A program made the translations under genes and the position numbers. From Nymphalis io (taxonomy: Eukaryota > Arthropoda > Insecta > Lepidoptera > Nymphalidae): 64,000 nucleotides of DNA. The stretch's first letter is position 1. The number at the start of each line of letters is the position of its first letter. The stretch covers positions 1,984,001 to 2,048,000 of the forward strand of contig NC_065910.1 in NCBI RefSeq assembly GCF_905147045.1. Reading direction: 5' to 3'. Under the pieces are notes generated by a model, which saw only the letters and a list, made by a program, of their open reading frames with translations, was not told the origin of the DNA and did not search any database. Positions 21,701-31,027 of the stretch are shown here, piece by piece.

Positions 21701-24419
21701 TAATTATATAATAACATCCAGTAAATCTTCCCTCATTCTCCCGGGCAAAAAAGAAGTCAGGAGATTGTTATTTACTAATGATTTGGTCAACTGTATTTAA
21801 AAATACAAATAACAATTACATTTCATTTACAGCGGAACCCCCACCAGATCCAGCAACAGCACCAATAAAACCTAATCAAGATACAGTAATAGAAATTAAT
21901 ACCAACAACGATGTCCTCGGTATAGCATTACTGGGTGGAAGTGATACTTTTATTAATGTAAGTCCAATTACCTTATCTCTTAACGATGAAGTACAAACTT
22001 GGTGATAAGGGTTTGTGCTAGTCCTTCTAGGGAAGTAGTACCAGCATCATATATTCTACCGCCAAACAGAAAATTTAGAATTTCTGTGTTACGGGTAATC
22101 AGCCAATGTAAATAAAGGCAATATAATTTTTTGAGTTGATGGTTAATATTTTTGGTGGTTACGCCTTACAAATAGGTGGCATTTTCAGCCTGCCTACATT
22201 TTTTTAAATAAAAAAAGTACAGCGTTACACAAATGTGTACGCAAACACAGGTCTCTCTCTCTATTCTCTCACTCTCATAGACGGGACGGCAATCTAACAC
22301 GACCTTAAAGAGATGAGACACAGGACCAACGGATTTACGTGCACAGCACGGAAGTGTACACATTTTTTATCGGTTCTGTGGCCTTTTAACTAGCCTCAAC
22401 CAACCTTTTAACCAACGAAATGTAAAAACATACAATTTAACAGTTCAGTTCTATGTTTCGCAAAGTATTGATGACAAAATGAAAATGAGTTAATATTTTA
22501 AAGTATCAATATGATGAACAGACTCAGAGTGCATCTGCCTTTTTACTACAAATAAAAAAATATGCAACAAAGAATTATACTTCCGTTTTTTATGAAAGGT
22601 CAATATTATATTTATTTCAGGGTCCAGCAGCTGTTATATTGGAAATATTCAAGAATGGCATGATAGCGAAGGACGGTAGATTAAAAGTAGGCGATCAGAT
22701 CAGAGAATGCAACGGCATCACGATAAACAAAGATATGACATACGAGAGGGTCTGTTTGTCGATCAAGCTAAGAATGCCTAAGGTGAGGAAACTTTATTCC
22801 AGAACGATAATGACGTCAACATGTGAGAAACAAAAACTGGAAAAGCAATACGTGTCTGTGTGTGTATGAGTGTGCTTACTTTGTGTTTATAATTTATCTT
22901 GTCCTCGGTGGTAAAAGAAAACATCGTGAGTAACCTGCATGTATCTAATTTCACTGAAATTCTGCCAAATGTGAATCCAGCAACCCGTATTGGAGCTGCA
23001 AACCTTCTCAACAGGAGAGGAGACATTATCCCAGCAGTGGGACATACACAGACTTTTACTTTTTTTACTATATTTCCTATACCTTTGATATATTCGGATA
23101 TTTTCTAATATATTCCAGATGAAAATGACAGTTTACCGTCCCGACCCGTTGCAGTACGAAGAGGTGGAGGTGGAGTTAACGAAGAAATCTGGTCGAGCGT
23201 TTGGCCTGAACTGCGTGGCTCCGCTGGAGGGTGGTGGAGTTTATTTAGGAGAATTGGTAAGGCATATTAGTCAATAAATTAGGCATATTAATCAATAAAG
23301 GATTGTAATAAAGGTGGCAAGCTCGTCTGGGTAGGTACCACCCATTCATCAGATATTCTACCGCAAAACAACAGTACTTGATATTGTTGTGTTCCGGTTT
23401 GAAGGGTGAGTGAGTCAGTGTTATTGGGACATAACATCTTAGTTCCCAAGGTTGGTAGCGCATTGGTGATGTAAGTGATGGTTAACATTTCTTACAATGC
23501 CAATGTCTATGGGCATTGGTGACCACTTACCATCAGATGGCCCATATGCTCGTCCGCCTTCCTATTCTATAAAAAAAGACTATATAACTGAAGAAACTAT
23601 TTGATTGTTCGGTTTGAAAAATATATATGCGTTAGACAGAACAACGTTTATAAACTATATAAAATTACGATTGACGAGATTGGAGCGGTAACGTCAAACG
23701 TCTACTAGTCGGTGATAAAAATGTGTGGAGTTACATATATGATATACAAACTGCGTAGTTATATATAATTGATTACGTAATTATATTAGAGTTAAATTTT
23801 GTAACTAAATTTCTTGGCGATTCTTCGTGGAAGATAATATGTTCCAATCTACTATAATAACTTTACATTCAATTCAATCCTAAAATAAGTACTTAAAGGT
23901 GCTTGTAATAGTCTGTAATGAAAATATATTTTGATTTTTAACTTTATACAAACTAGCCTAAGCATACGATATTAGATTAAATGAAATGAGAGCAATAAAA
24001 TAAAATAATTGATTACAAAATTTTACTTTACTTTTTTTATGTGAAATATTTTGTCCGTCGCCTAGATCACGTTATGAATAAAATCGTATGTCCTCTTTTT
24101 ATTAAGCCTTAATTCTAATTTTATAGAATTCAGTTATTTCATGCATGTTATAAATTTAAAGCTTTACTATTTTTAGTAAACGAATAATTAGACTAATGAA
24201 CAGATAAATTATAAAACTATACTAATGCAATGTATTTTAACCCAGCTCCCAGGTTCTCCAGCTGAACTGGACGGCAAGCTGCAAAGAGGAGACTTTTTAG
24301 TAGCAGTTGATGGTAAAGATATATCCTCAGCTGATCCCATAGCCATAGCCACCATGTTAAAATTGTGTAGCAACAAGATCACACTTAAAGTTAAGCGATT
24401 CAAAGTAGTCCCTAGATAA
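11318..24419 (+). CDS. MPDZ: Multi-PDZ scaffold protein, MPDZ/PATJ-like (3' part, 10 exons)
   Basis: This gene encodes a cytoplasmic scaffold whose PDZ domains bind C-terminal tails of membrane proteins at cell junctions (family knowledge). Exons: 11318-11425, 18945-18998, 20296-20397, 20741-20812, 21407-21515, 21600-21659, 21833-21957, 22621-22782, 23119-23256, 24246-24419. The last nine total 996 nt and read in frame to a stop; with the first exon the product is 367 residues. PDZ-A spans about residues 43-132 (loop TGLGIMI, then GIFVSDLQEGSAAEQAGL), PDZ-B about 187-272 (VLGIALLGG, DGRLKVGDQI) and PDZ-C about 279-363 (RAFGLNC, LPGSPAELDGKLQRGD). The linker DPATAPI resembles the linker before a late PDZ of vertebrate MPDZ/PATJ as I recall it. 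The nine-exon chain is secure. The first exon is inferred, and a longer isoform may start left of the window. Other multi-PDZ families are the alternative identity. Confidence 0.85.
11426..14720. other. First intron (inferred) of the multi-PDZ gene, left part
   Basis: AT-rich with repeat traces: GTTACGCTTTCACAGC plus CACTGAACCGATTTTGATT at about 11865-11995, and a SINE-D remnant at 12752. A splice-flanked segment (14349-14399) looked exon-like but contains an in-frame stop in the required phase. Confidence 0.4.
12752..12932 (+). mobile_element. SINE-D, 5'-truncated
   Basis: The tRNA-like head is absent. The body starts at TTGTTTGTCCTGAGTCTGGG and ends AAAATGTCCCAGGATATTAT. Confidence 0.7.
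14725..14866 (+). mobile_element. LINE 3' UTR fragment with TTTTGATTTTGATT tail
   Basis: TTTCTTGCCAGTTCTTATCA, GAACCGGTGGTAGCG and the tail AATTTTGATTTTGATTA match a 3' UTR common in lepidopteran LINE/SINE families by recall. Related minus-strand pieces occur near 33600 and 45750. Confidence 0.5.
14902..14933 (+). repeat. Perfect 13-bp hairpin
   Basis: GTAAAAGCCAGCT pairs with AGCTGGCTTTTAC around the loop CATTCC. It adjoins the LINE fragment, so it may be a repeat by-product. Confidence 0.6.
14940..16050. other. Intronic AT-rich DNA with worn repeats
   Basis: It holds a TAA microsatellite (about 15704-15735), a SINE-B remnant on the minus strand (about 15555-15620, TTTGAACCCGCGATC) and an AGACTATTAACGTGACAA block that recurs near 5055. 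No exon is supported. Confidence 0.4.
16055..16347 (+). mobile_element. SINE-B, full-length
   Basis: It has a complete tRNA-like head (AGATGGCCCAATGGTAAGA, GTGGGTTCAAACCCGGGC) and body, ending GTTCACAGGCTGTTACTTTA. The open frame inside it is the usual SINE frame. Confidence 0.8.
16350..17550. other. Intronic AT-rich DNA
   Basis: A short GAAT tandem repeat (GAATGAATGAATGAATGAAT, about 16902-16921) and A/T runs are present. No exon or known repeat is recognised. Confidence 0.4.
17555..17596. repeat. Perfect 19-bp inverted repeat abutting an RTE fragment
   Basis: Arms at 17555-17573 and 17578-17596 pair perfectly around a 4-nt ATTA loop (core TAAGAATTGCTTATAT). The right arm ends 2 nt before the RTE-like sequence. 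Confidence 0.8.
17598..17800 (+). mobile_element. RTE-type LINE 3' end, 5'-truncated pseudogene
   Basis: The frame reads GRRSVGRPLTRWTDDLERV, AGSR, stop, then MRAAQDRPTWKSLGEAFVQQ and WTSFG with a normal stop. This is the C-terminus of RTE endonuclease/reverse transcriptases of Lepidoptera (recall). One internal TGA (a TGG in active copies) and the missing 5' end make it dead. A GATGATGATGAT tail follows. Confidence 0.85.
17880..18105. other. GC-rich block of unknown nature within the intron
   Basis: This 220-nt stretch is clearly more GC-rich than its surroundings. A 67-codon frame is open on the minus strand, and all plus-strand frames stop before a possible GTGAGA donor near 18088. It could be a noncoding first exon or promoter of a short multi-PDZ transcript, or a fragment of an unrecognised mobile element. 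Confidence 0.35.
18657..18850 (+). mobile_element. SINE-A-related copy, highly worn
   Basis: CAGTTCAGGCTGATAAAAAA, CACTCCCGTGCTG and CTTGCGCCTGAACTATTTC follow the SINE-A order. The same variant with GTCAGGCTGATAAAAATAT recurs at 62880. It ends close to the acceptor at 18944. Confidence 0.5.
18945..18998 (+). CDS. MPDZ: Multi-PDZ gene exon: start of PDZ-A
   Basis: The acceptor is TTTACAG and the donor GTAATA. The 18 codons, phase 0 to 0, end in YKGVRDITVKK, the first beta strand of a PDZ fold. A worn SINE-like stretch ends roughly 90 nt upstream. Confidence 0.85.
19500..19725 (-). mobile_element. SINE-C (Bm1-like), old copy in intron
   Basis: GATAAGTGGTCACCACCGCC through CCACCAACCTTGAG to GGTTGTAATTATCTAATG. 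Several small deletions; the 5' end is missing. Confidence 0.6.
20083..20136. repeat. Perfect 22-bp-arm hairpin in intron
   Basis: Arms at 20083-20104 (TTGCTCATCTTTCAAAGAGA..) and 20115-20136 are exact reverse complements around the 10-nt loop AATAGATTCA. It lies 160 nt before the exon at 20296 and is not part of a repeat family seen elsewhere in the window. Confidence 0.9.
20296..20397 (+). CDS. MPDZ: Multi-PDZ gene exon: PDZ-A binding loop
   Basis: The acceptor is CTTTTCAG and the donor GTAAAA. These 34 codons, phase 0, carry the carboxylate-binding loop GLGI and the strand GIFVSDLQEGSAAEQ, typical of PDZ strands B to D. Confidence 0.92.
20437..20632 (+). mobile_element. SINE-B, old copy in intron
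   Basis: Worn head GCCGTGGGCCCAGTGGTCAG, B box AGTTCAAGCCTGG, then CGGCGGTGAAGAAAACATCG. It begins about 40 nt after the donor at 20398 and lacks its 3' end. Confidence 0.65.
20741..20812 (+). CDS. MPDZ: Multi-PDZ gene exon: PDZ-A core
   Basis: The acceptor is GGTTTCAG and the donor GTAAGT. The 24 codons include AGLNIGDMILAVNRDSL, the conserved G-D-I-L-x-V-N block, and run into the second helix (SYDA). Confidence 0.92.
21000..21406. other. Intron sequence, repeat trace only
   Basis: AT-rich; one block (TTTAGTCTGTTGACGTGACC, about 21195) recalls the blocks near 5055 and 15030. Nothing else seen. Confidence 0.3.
21407..21515 (+). CDS. MPDZ: Multi-PDZ gene exon: end of PDZ-A and linker
   Basis: The acceptor is TTTTTACAG and the donor GTAATA. 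The last PDZ-A helix and strand read AAAKLKQTEGVVILTVCTPN; a hydrophilic linker follows. The exon ends one base into a glycine codon, which the next exon completes. Confidence 0.9.
21600..21659 (+). CDS. MPDZ: Multi-PDZ gene exon: Pro/Ala-rich linker
   Basis: The acceptor is CTTTTTCAG and the donor GTATGT. It encodes a short low-complexity linker (SRPTTPKPAASPAK). It enters with two bases and leaves with one, so it keeps the frame; because it is 60 nt long it could be skipped without shifting frame. Confidence 0.85.
21833..21957 (+). CDS. MPDZ: Multi-PDZ gene exon: start of PDZ-B
   Basis: The acceptor is TTTCATTTACAG and the donor GTAAGT. It carries the DPATAPI linker and the first half of PDZ-B (TVIEINTNN, VLGIALLGG). 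The donor is followed within about 50 nt by a worn Bm1-like SINE. Confidence 0.92.
22000..22200 (+). mobile_element. SINE-C (Bm1-like), highly worn, next to a splice donor
   Basis: TTGGTGATAAGGGTTTGTGC, CATATATTCTACCGCCAAAC, TTGATGGTTAATATT in family order. It starts about 45 nt after the exon ending at 21957. Confidence 0.55.
22621..22782 (+). CDS. MPDZ: Multi-PDZ gene exon: PDZ-B core
   Basis: The acceptor is TTTATTTCAG and the donor GTGAGG. The 54 codons, phase 0, include AVILEIFKNGMIAKDGRLK and GDQIRECNGI. The CNG in place of the usual V/V-N-G is a small departure from consensus. Confidence 0.92.
22875..23062 (+). mobile_element. SINE-B body fragment in intron
   Basis: The head is missing. 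The body runs from TTTGTGTTTATAATTTATCT to CCCAGCAGTGGGACATACAC. It ends about 55 nt before the acceptor at 23118, so it sits near the branch-point zone. Confidence 0.65.
23119..23256 (+). CDS. MPDZ: Multi-PDZ gene exon: end of PDZ-B, start of PDZ-C
   Basis: The acceptor is ATATTCCAG and the donor GTAAGG. MKMTVYRPD is the last strand of PDZ-B, and EVEVELTKKSGRAFGLNC opens PDZ-C. The binding loop of PDZ-C is unusual for the family (AFGL in place of GLGF). Confidence 0.92.
23305..23575 (+). mobile_element. SINE-C (Bm1-like) in intron
   Basis: GGTGGCAAGCTCGTCTGGGT to CCTTCCTATTCTATAAAAAA, with a short internal deletion before TTATTGGGACATAACATC. Flanking AATAAAGG-like sequence precedes it. Confidence 0.8.
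24246..24419 (+). CDS. MPDZ: Multi-PDZ gene terminal exon: PDZ-C core and stop
   Basis: The acceptor is TTTTAACCCAG. The 57 codons (LPGSPAELDGKLQRGDFLV onward) finish PDZ-C and end VVPR before TAA. The protein stops almost immediately after the domain, with no further PDZ. The seven upstream in-frame codons belong to the intron. Confidence 0.92.
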   Translation, partial: LPGSPAELDGKLQRGDFLVAVDGKDISSADPIAIATMLKLCSNKITLKVKRFKVVPR

Positions 24420-24440
24420 TTGTGATAAGGTGCCGTTTGA

Positions 24441-24519
24441 AATAAATAGGTCTGACATTAACTACGTTGAAGGAAGTTAGGGCTTATTACATTCATAGTT
24501 ATAGGGTCATAGTAATAAA
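24441..24519 (+). terminator. Candidate poly(A) signals of the multi-PDZ gene
   Basis: AATAAA occurs at 24441-24446, only about 22 nt after the stop, and again at 24514-24519. The second gives a more usual 3' UTR length. More AT-rich candidates follow. Confidence 0.45.
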
Positions 24520-27500
24520 GGAATTTCTATCAGTTCTAAGGAGGTTTTAGTTTGTTTTTTTTTAGTCACACGAATATCGTCTTTATTTTATCGTGATATA
24601 TCAAATTTGAAATACAATTCAATTGCAGATTTAAGATTGCATTACAGAAAACATTTGTCGAAGTTATTAGTTCTTGAAATTATGATTTGATTATTATCAA
24701 ATATCATTCTTAATAATAAAAATAAGGTCACTATTAATGAAGTCATGATTAATAATGTATGAATCCAAAAGTCACATCAACTATAGCTCTATGACAAAAT
24801 CTTTGGGGCATGTAACAAATAACTTCCTTAATTTAAAAAAAAAACATTGAAAGTTGTGAAACGTGTTTTTTTTTATAACTTATTATAAAGGATGGATATT
24901 TAAGATGGGCAGATCTTGTGTTGACATTTTATTTGTTAATATAGAAGAATATTCTTTGAAATGTAACTGAAAAGCTGTACATTTAACTCAGTATAGTTTA
25001 GACGATACGAAAAACATAGGCAGACACAGACAGACAAAGAGACATAAAAGTTTCTTGTGCGTTTTTATTGTGCCGATTTACCGCAATATAATTTCATTAT
25101 ATACCATAATATATACTTTCATATTAGTATATAAATATTAAAGACTATTATGTCGCTTTGTCTAGTATGTTATTGATCGTAAATCGATATATATCTAGTA
25201 TTTATCATACCCTATCTTAAATTTACATTCCATATAATATCCTATTTACTTCAAAGCATGTTTTAGATCGTGAAGTGGCTAGACAATAAGGTATTTGGAT
25301 AACTAACATTATTATATTAACATTTTAACGAAAATCCAAAAAAAAAAAAAAATATTAAACATTTTTTTAAATTTCGAACTATTTTCATTATTATCGATGA
25401 TATTTCAAAAGTCAAAACTCATAATTGTAGTTTAAAGATTTTCAATAAAAATAAAAATTTTAGTCTTAAATTAGTCAAGATAAAGTACCAAACTAGTTTT
25501 TAGACATATTTATTCGTATAAGCTTTTACGTAATAACATCATTGAGACTCAGTATTGTTGGTTTATCGGATTATACAATTTAATAATAGGCCGATATGAC
25601 CCTTAATTTTTAGTAATTGTAAAGGTTATTTCAATGATTATTTAAGAAATGTTTTTATATGTAGCTGGCAAGTTTATATATTAATTTATAAAATATAAAT
25701 ATAATTTACACGATTTTACGATTCTTCAAATCCCCATAAGAACTGCTTTTGATATAATATTCTAAATAAACATTATTAAATTAAAAAAAAAAAAAACAAA
25801 ATTATTCTCGAATATATTTTAATCTCAAATCTAAAGTTTTACAATAAAATTATATAATTAATAAATATATAAAAAAAAAAATATTTAAATATTTTACATT
25901 TTATTATAATTTTAGTTTTTTTTTTTTTGTAATCACTTTAGGCTCTTACTTTTTAGTCCTTCGTATCACTAAGTATTTAACAAATAAAAAAAAATAGCAA
26001 CATTTAAAAATCTTTTTAACTTGCCAGTTATATTTAGTTAATTTATTTATTAAAACTCCTCTAGTCTGCCCTTATCTGAATAGTATTTGGTCGTTTAATC
26101 TATAAAATAATTCATCCTGTGCCCTTTAATAGAAAGCTAGTTAGCCTTTAAACAATATAGCCTAATATCATTTAGAATTAACTTAGAAAAAAATATTTAT
26201 TGCATATTCCCATGTAAATCGTTTATCGCAAATTTTATTCCTTTTTATTAAATTAAAGTTATTTTTACTCGACTACGGTCTACGACCATAACTTTTATTA
26301 TGTATAAAGGAAATTTTAATAGATTTTGAATAGCAACATAAATAATTAGTAATATAGAATAAATATATATGACATTTAATTTATTACACCGTGTACTGTT
26401 TTAATTACAAAACAAATCTATTAAAATTAACTTTTTGACATAACAAGTACAAGATGGCGTTCGGTAGCCATATTGCAAGATATTCAAATGGCGATTATCA
26501 GTCAATAGTCGGGTTTTTATTAATAACTTGTAGTGTGCTTGATCATGTTTGTATATATTACTTTAAACCAGTAATAATATAGGTTTTGTCCTAACAATAT
26601 AACTTCCATTACAATTTTCACCTGATCTATCAGGTTTAGATTTTAGTTAATTCTGTAAAACCTTTAAATATTCAATGTTAGATGTAATAAAATTTTATGC
26701 GAATAAAATTTCGCATAAAAATATGAATTGCGTAGCATTATTCTAAAATATTGTAAAGTGTATAAAGCGTTTCCTTCTTCACTCGTAGTCAAATTAGAAC
26801 ATTTCTCATCTATTTATAAGGCGATATAGTTGAAATAGCGAATAATTAACATATATTATGTAACTTTTTTTGTGAAAAACTGTCAACAGATATTTTTTTT
26901 ATCTGTTCCAATTGTGTTTCGAAATCAGTTCGATTTGCCAAATAGAAAAAGGAATGTACTTAAATATCGTAAATGAAATATATAATTAACTTTTTAAAAT
27001 ATTGGCTTATCAACGATTTACGCACAAAAGTTTTAAAACTGTAAAAAGTAATAAAAAAAATTAATCCTTTGAAAATAGAATGTAGTCATTGTATTTTTCA
27101 TTTGCGATAACAATAAATGGCAATGAACAATGATATAATTCCAAATATAATCTTAACGTTTGAAATATAGTATTTTATCTCGAATTTAACTTTTAATATA
27201 ATTAATGATAATAAAAGGTCATCAATTACTTTATTTTTTCCGCTGCCATGTAAATTAGGCTAGCATAATGACACCAGTTAGTTGCGCAACTATTGCTGTG
27301 TATAAATAATATTGTACTTTATTCATAATAGCGCCAATTATAGTCAGTTCATTGTAATCATAAGTGACGTCGCAAAAGTTGCGCTACCAATCGCTTGCAA
27401 TCCTATTATAAGATTTAATTAAATGCTAAAATATTTTATAAAATATTTAAGTAATTAAGAACACATAGATAATAGGTAGTATTGGATAGCATTTCAATTT

Positions 27501-27770
27501 TTTAGAGAATTTTAACAATTCCGTTATATTTAAAACCAATATTTCTTATAATGTTTATAATTGGTTTTCAAATATACTGTTATTAAAATTATATACCAAA
27601 AATATTAAAAAAAAAAAGTTGTATGGACTAGACAATCTGTAATAAATTGTGCGCTTTTTTTATTCGTCTTTTATTCAAATCAATCAATTTACTTCATTTC
27701 TCTTTATCTTAAATTAGGAATACATATTAAAACAATTATATCGATACTAACTAGTATATATTTGTATATG
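24520..27770. other. Intergenic AT-rich DNA downstream of the multi-PDZ gene
   Basis: Very AT-rich with long A and T homopolymers. A small hairpin (TTTTATGCGAA pairs with TTCGCATAAAA, 26693-26720) and an isolated GC-richer patch (AAGATGGCGTTCGGTAGCC, about 26452) stand out. No exon is seen. Part may be long 3' UTR. Confidence 0.45.
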
Positions 27771-27925
27771 TGACTTCCTCATTGGTCTACTAGCTTGATT
27801 TTTGATTGCCTCCGGGCCGCTGACCCGGAGGTCCTGGGTTCAATTCCCAGGTCGGGCCAGTAAAAAGTTATTGGGTTTTTATGTCAGAAAATTCTCAGTA
27901 GCATCCCGGAAGTTGGAAGTGTGTA
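27771..27925 (+). mobile_element. SINE-A, 3'-truncated at a duplication border
   Basis: tRNA-like head (CTCATTGGTCTACTAGCTTG, GGGTTCAATTCCCAGGTCGG) through GGAAGTTGGAAGTGTGTACA, then it stops where the 0.72-kb duplicated unit begins. Confidence 0.75.
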
Positions 27926-28650
27926 CAGACTGATTTCAATTTCATTTATAATATTAGTAATATTTTTTCATTACCTTTGTTATCAATGATTTAATTAAAT
28001 ATTATATTTAACAAAATAACACACATTTTTAACAATTAAATTGTATTAATATCGTTTTTATCGCTGTACACATTCAACAAAAATACAATTTGTTGTTTAG
28101 TTTTCGTTAGATTAGTTAAACAATGCTGTCTTCTTCTTACGAATGCGAAATAGATAATGACTGAAAGAGCAAAGTGTTCATAAGTAATGTTAGACAGAAT
28201 ATATCACTTTTTCTGAAATTTATGAAAATCATAATGAAAACGTTTAAAATAACTTTGATTTATTTTCAGTTATATTATTTAAACTGCCTCGTTGGTCCAG
28301 TGGCTTGATATAAGGCCGCAGACCCGGAGGTCCTGGGTTCAATTCCCAGGTCGGGCAAATAAAAAGTTATTGGGTTTTTCTATCAGAAAATCCTTAGTAA
28401 CAGCCTGGAGTCTGGAAGTTGGAAGTGTGTACACTCCCGTGCCTCGGAAAAGACGTAAAGCCGTTGGTCCTGCGCCTGAACTCATTCCGACCGTGGTGGA
28501 TTGCCGTCCCATCGGATTATGAGAGTGAAAAAGAGAGTGCACCTGTGTTTGCGCACACACTTGTGCACTATAATATCTCCTGCGCAGTTGGCTAATCTCT
28601 CTTGAGATTGGCCGCCGTGGCCGAAATCGATCTGGAGGACATTATTAGCA
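27924..28650 (+). repeat. Inverted duplicate unit, copy 1 (partner at 58080-58803)
   Basis: About 360 nt of otherwise unique sequence plus a complete SINE-A match the reverse complement of 58080-58803 with few differences. Shared private variants inside the SINE (GGTCCAGTGGCTTGATATAA, CAGAAAATCCTTAGTAACAG) show that the pair derives from one ancestor, not two insertions. Confidence 0.85.
28286..28650 (+). mobile_element. SINE-A, full-length, inside the inverted duplication
   Basis: Complete from GCCTCGTTGGTCCAGTGGC to CTGGAGGACATTATTA. The tRNA-like A and B boxes are intact. Confidence 0.85.
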
Positions 28651-29310
28651 CATATTGTGTGTGTGTGTTGCAGTTATTAACGCCCAACAATGACATTCCA
28701 ATTTTAAATTAATTTAATTTAAAATATGGGTAAATTCATTTTCATACATTATGTTTGTATTTGAGCGAGCGTCAGTGTGTTTGTGATTAAGTGTTTTTTT
28801 TTTTTTAGTTAGAATTATTTATAAAAAATGCAGTTTGTTAAATATAACATTTATATATTGTAGGCCGCCTCTTCACCTAAGTAAACGGTGCAGAACTTGC
28901 GTGAGATAAATTATAAAAAAAATAAGGATATAAAAAATCATACCTGCTCGCTCAGAACCCACTATACAATCTCAGCACTGGATTGGTGCTATTTAATAAT
29001 AATAAAGCCATTTGTATACAGAAATTGATGAATTTCTGTAAAAAAATGACTAAAATTTATGAATTTAAGAAATGCGCTAAAAGCGATTTCTGCATTATGT
29101 CTAAAAAACTAAAATAGCGAAGGAAAGCCACCATCGTGTTTAAATAAAATAAACATAATTTTCATGATATTTAATCAATAAATTCATATAATAATAATAA
29201 GAACGTAATCACCTATTTGTATGTATATTAACAAACAGATCAATGTATTTATTATATCACAATACATTAAAAATACTTAAACCGAAATAGTCGCTATATT
29301 CTTTATGAAC
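28651..29310. other. Intergenic AT-rich DNA
   Basis: A short GT run (about 28660) follows the SINE tail. No exon or repeat is recognised. Confidence 0.4.
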
Positions 29311-29311
29311 A

Positions 29312-29450
29312 AACACGAAACTCACCGCAAAAAAGGGCCGTGAATTGTCAAAAAGTATATAGAATAACAAAACACGCATCGAAATAGTCCAAAAGTCAGT
29401 TGTCAACATTTCACGAATGAGTAATGAAGTGATTTAATACAGAATAACTC
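29312..29450 (+). repeat. Unassigned repeat R1, copy 1
   Basis: CGAAACTCACCGCAAAAAAG, GGCCGTGAATTGTCAAAAAG, then GTTGTCAACATTTCACGAAT and GAGTAATGAAGTGA. The same order occurs at 40190-40370 (reverse) and 55141-55304. Inverted CGTGAAATGT / ACATTTCACG blocks lie near each end. Confidence 0.65.
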
Positions 29451-29565
29451 TAGTTTTAATGATTTATAAGTAAATTTTTATTTATTAAAAGTAAACAGTC
29501 ACCTTATATTTAAATTAATATTAATTTGTGACTAGAGATAAATTATTGTTCAATTATTAAGTACA

Positions 29566-29766
29566 TTTATTTGATTAAAATCACAACATTTAGGTACAAC
29601 GTTTGAGCAAAAGAATACTGAATTTTTATACGATTTTTCATTTACACAATAAAATGGATTATTTTCGTAGTTTATATTGCAAAAAACAATTAAATAAATA
29701 CACATTTAAATGATATACAGATATTGTACTTTAAATACGAAACATTTTATCAAAAAACATTTTAAT
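29566..29766 (-). terminator. Candidate poly(A) signals of gene 2
   Basis: Read on the minus strand, an ATTAAA variant lies at 29766-29761 and AATAAA at 29571-29566, about 240 and 440 nt past the stop. Confidence 0.35.
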
Positions 29767-30007
29767 CGTCAATAATGTCAAGTCGAATGTCATTCTATTT
29801 TGACCCTTAAAGCATTGTTCATAAAAGTCAAGTTTCTTTAAGTATGTCATAGATAATTTACGTAACATATGAGAAGTCATTATCAAAAAAACGTCGTATT
29901 TGAAAGTACCATACACATACCTATAATCTTAAAATCTATCATTGGTCGCCTTTTCCATACCAGGAAACAATATTACCATCAACTAAATAAATTAATTATT
30001 CCAACTT

Positions 30008-31027
30008 TTATAGTCTTTCCTCTGAACTTTTTCTTATAACTAACGGCTTTAATCTGCTCCTAAATTTAACAAGGCGCTTACTAACTTTTCCCGTTGAAGT
30101 AGGATTTCTCAAATCGGGCATGGATTTGCTTTCATGTACTGGTAATTGTTCTGAAGGCTTCGTTGCAGTTCCATAATATCTGGGCATGCTGAAGTCGTTC
30201 ATTTGTAACATTAACGCCGTCTTTTGTTTGATACTTTGCAAGCTTGTTTCGCCTTTATATTCGGTCAAAGAAGGACTATCAGCAAAGAATCTTGGTAAAT
30301 TATTACTTTTAATAATAGGCGTGTCTGGTAGGGAACTCAATTTAAGTTCGCTATCTGCTAAGGATGGCACTCCAACAGTTGATTTGCTTTTAGTCAGTGG
30401 AGGCTTATCAGGAACTAAATGAGCTGGTATATTCAAGAACGATGCGCTCCGGTGTGGTACTCTTGCCAAGACCTTGTTAATTTTAATCGGATCTATATTT
30501 TTAAGACTTTCGACCCTGTTAAGAATTGGTCTTGTTAGTTTACCTCCACTATCCATTCTATCTAACGTTTTCGAACTATTTGTTCGTAGAATTCCTTTCA
30601 CGCTTTCAACTCTTGGTAATGTGAGTGAAGAAGGCGTAAGTACGGCGGAAATAGGATCATACTCATATATAGGATGCTGTGTTGTTATTTTATGTTCGTT
30701 TTTAATTGTTACTGTGCTCGGTTTAATTACATCTTGCTTCTTAACAGCTACATTCATAACTAATCCTTCTTCAGTATCCTGAGATTTGTTGTCTTCTTCC
30801 TCTTCCTCTATTTTAAACATATCGTGATTCATAAGAAGTTCATCTTTGAACATTATTTCGAAATCTGTTACTGGGGAGTCGACTTCGTCTTCGAAGTAAA
30901 CTTTCGTTCTGTTTGGTTTGTCTGATAAGTAATCCGGTTCAGATTTCGTTTCTAAATCGTCTAAAGAGTTCGCGCTGCCTTTTTTTAATTCATGTTCATC
31001 TCTAAATATCAAGGATTTGGAGAAAAC
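30008..31027 (-). CDS. Gene 2 terminal exon (disordered tail)
   Basis: The acceptor on the minus strand is TTCACAG and the exon opens VFSKSLIFRDEHE. At 339 codons plus stop it is the longest coding stretch in the window and is more GC-rich than its surroundings. The first apparent start in this frame is a TTG at 31012, which is not needed because the frame is open to the acceptor. Confidence 0.92.
   Translation of the reverse strand, partial: VFSKSLIFRDEHELKKGSANSLDDLETKSEPDYLSDKPNRTKVYFEDEVDSPVTDFEIMFKDELLMNHDMFKIEEEEEDNKSQDTEEGLVMNVAVKKQDVIKPSTVTIKNEHKITTQHPIYEYDPISAVLTPSSLTLPRVESVKGILRTNSSKTLDRMDSGGKLTRPILNRVESLKNIDPIKINKVLARVPHRSASFLNIPAHLVPDKPPLTKSKSTVGVPSLADSELKLSSLPDTPIIKSNNLPRFFADSPSLTEYKGETSLQSIKQKTALMLQMNDFSMPRYYGTATKPSEQLPVHESKSMPDLRNPTSTGKVSKRLVKFRSRLKPLVIRKSSEERL

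Noticed and set aside
28286..28360. tRNA-like fold with A and B boxes
   Set aside because: It is the head of SINE-A and is followed by the SINE body. The same applies to all tRNA-like heads here, so no functional tRNA gene is claimed.
30186..30782. Plus-strand open frames opposite the gene 2 terminal exon
   Set aside because: They are antisense shadows of the well-supported minus-strand exon.
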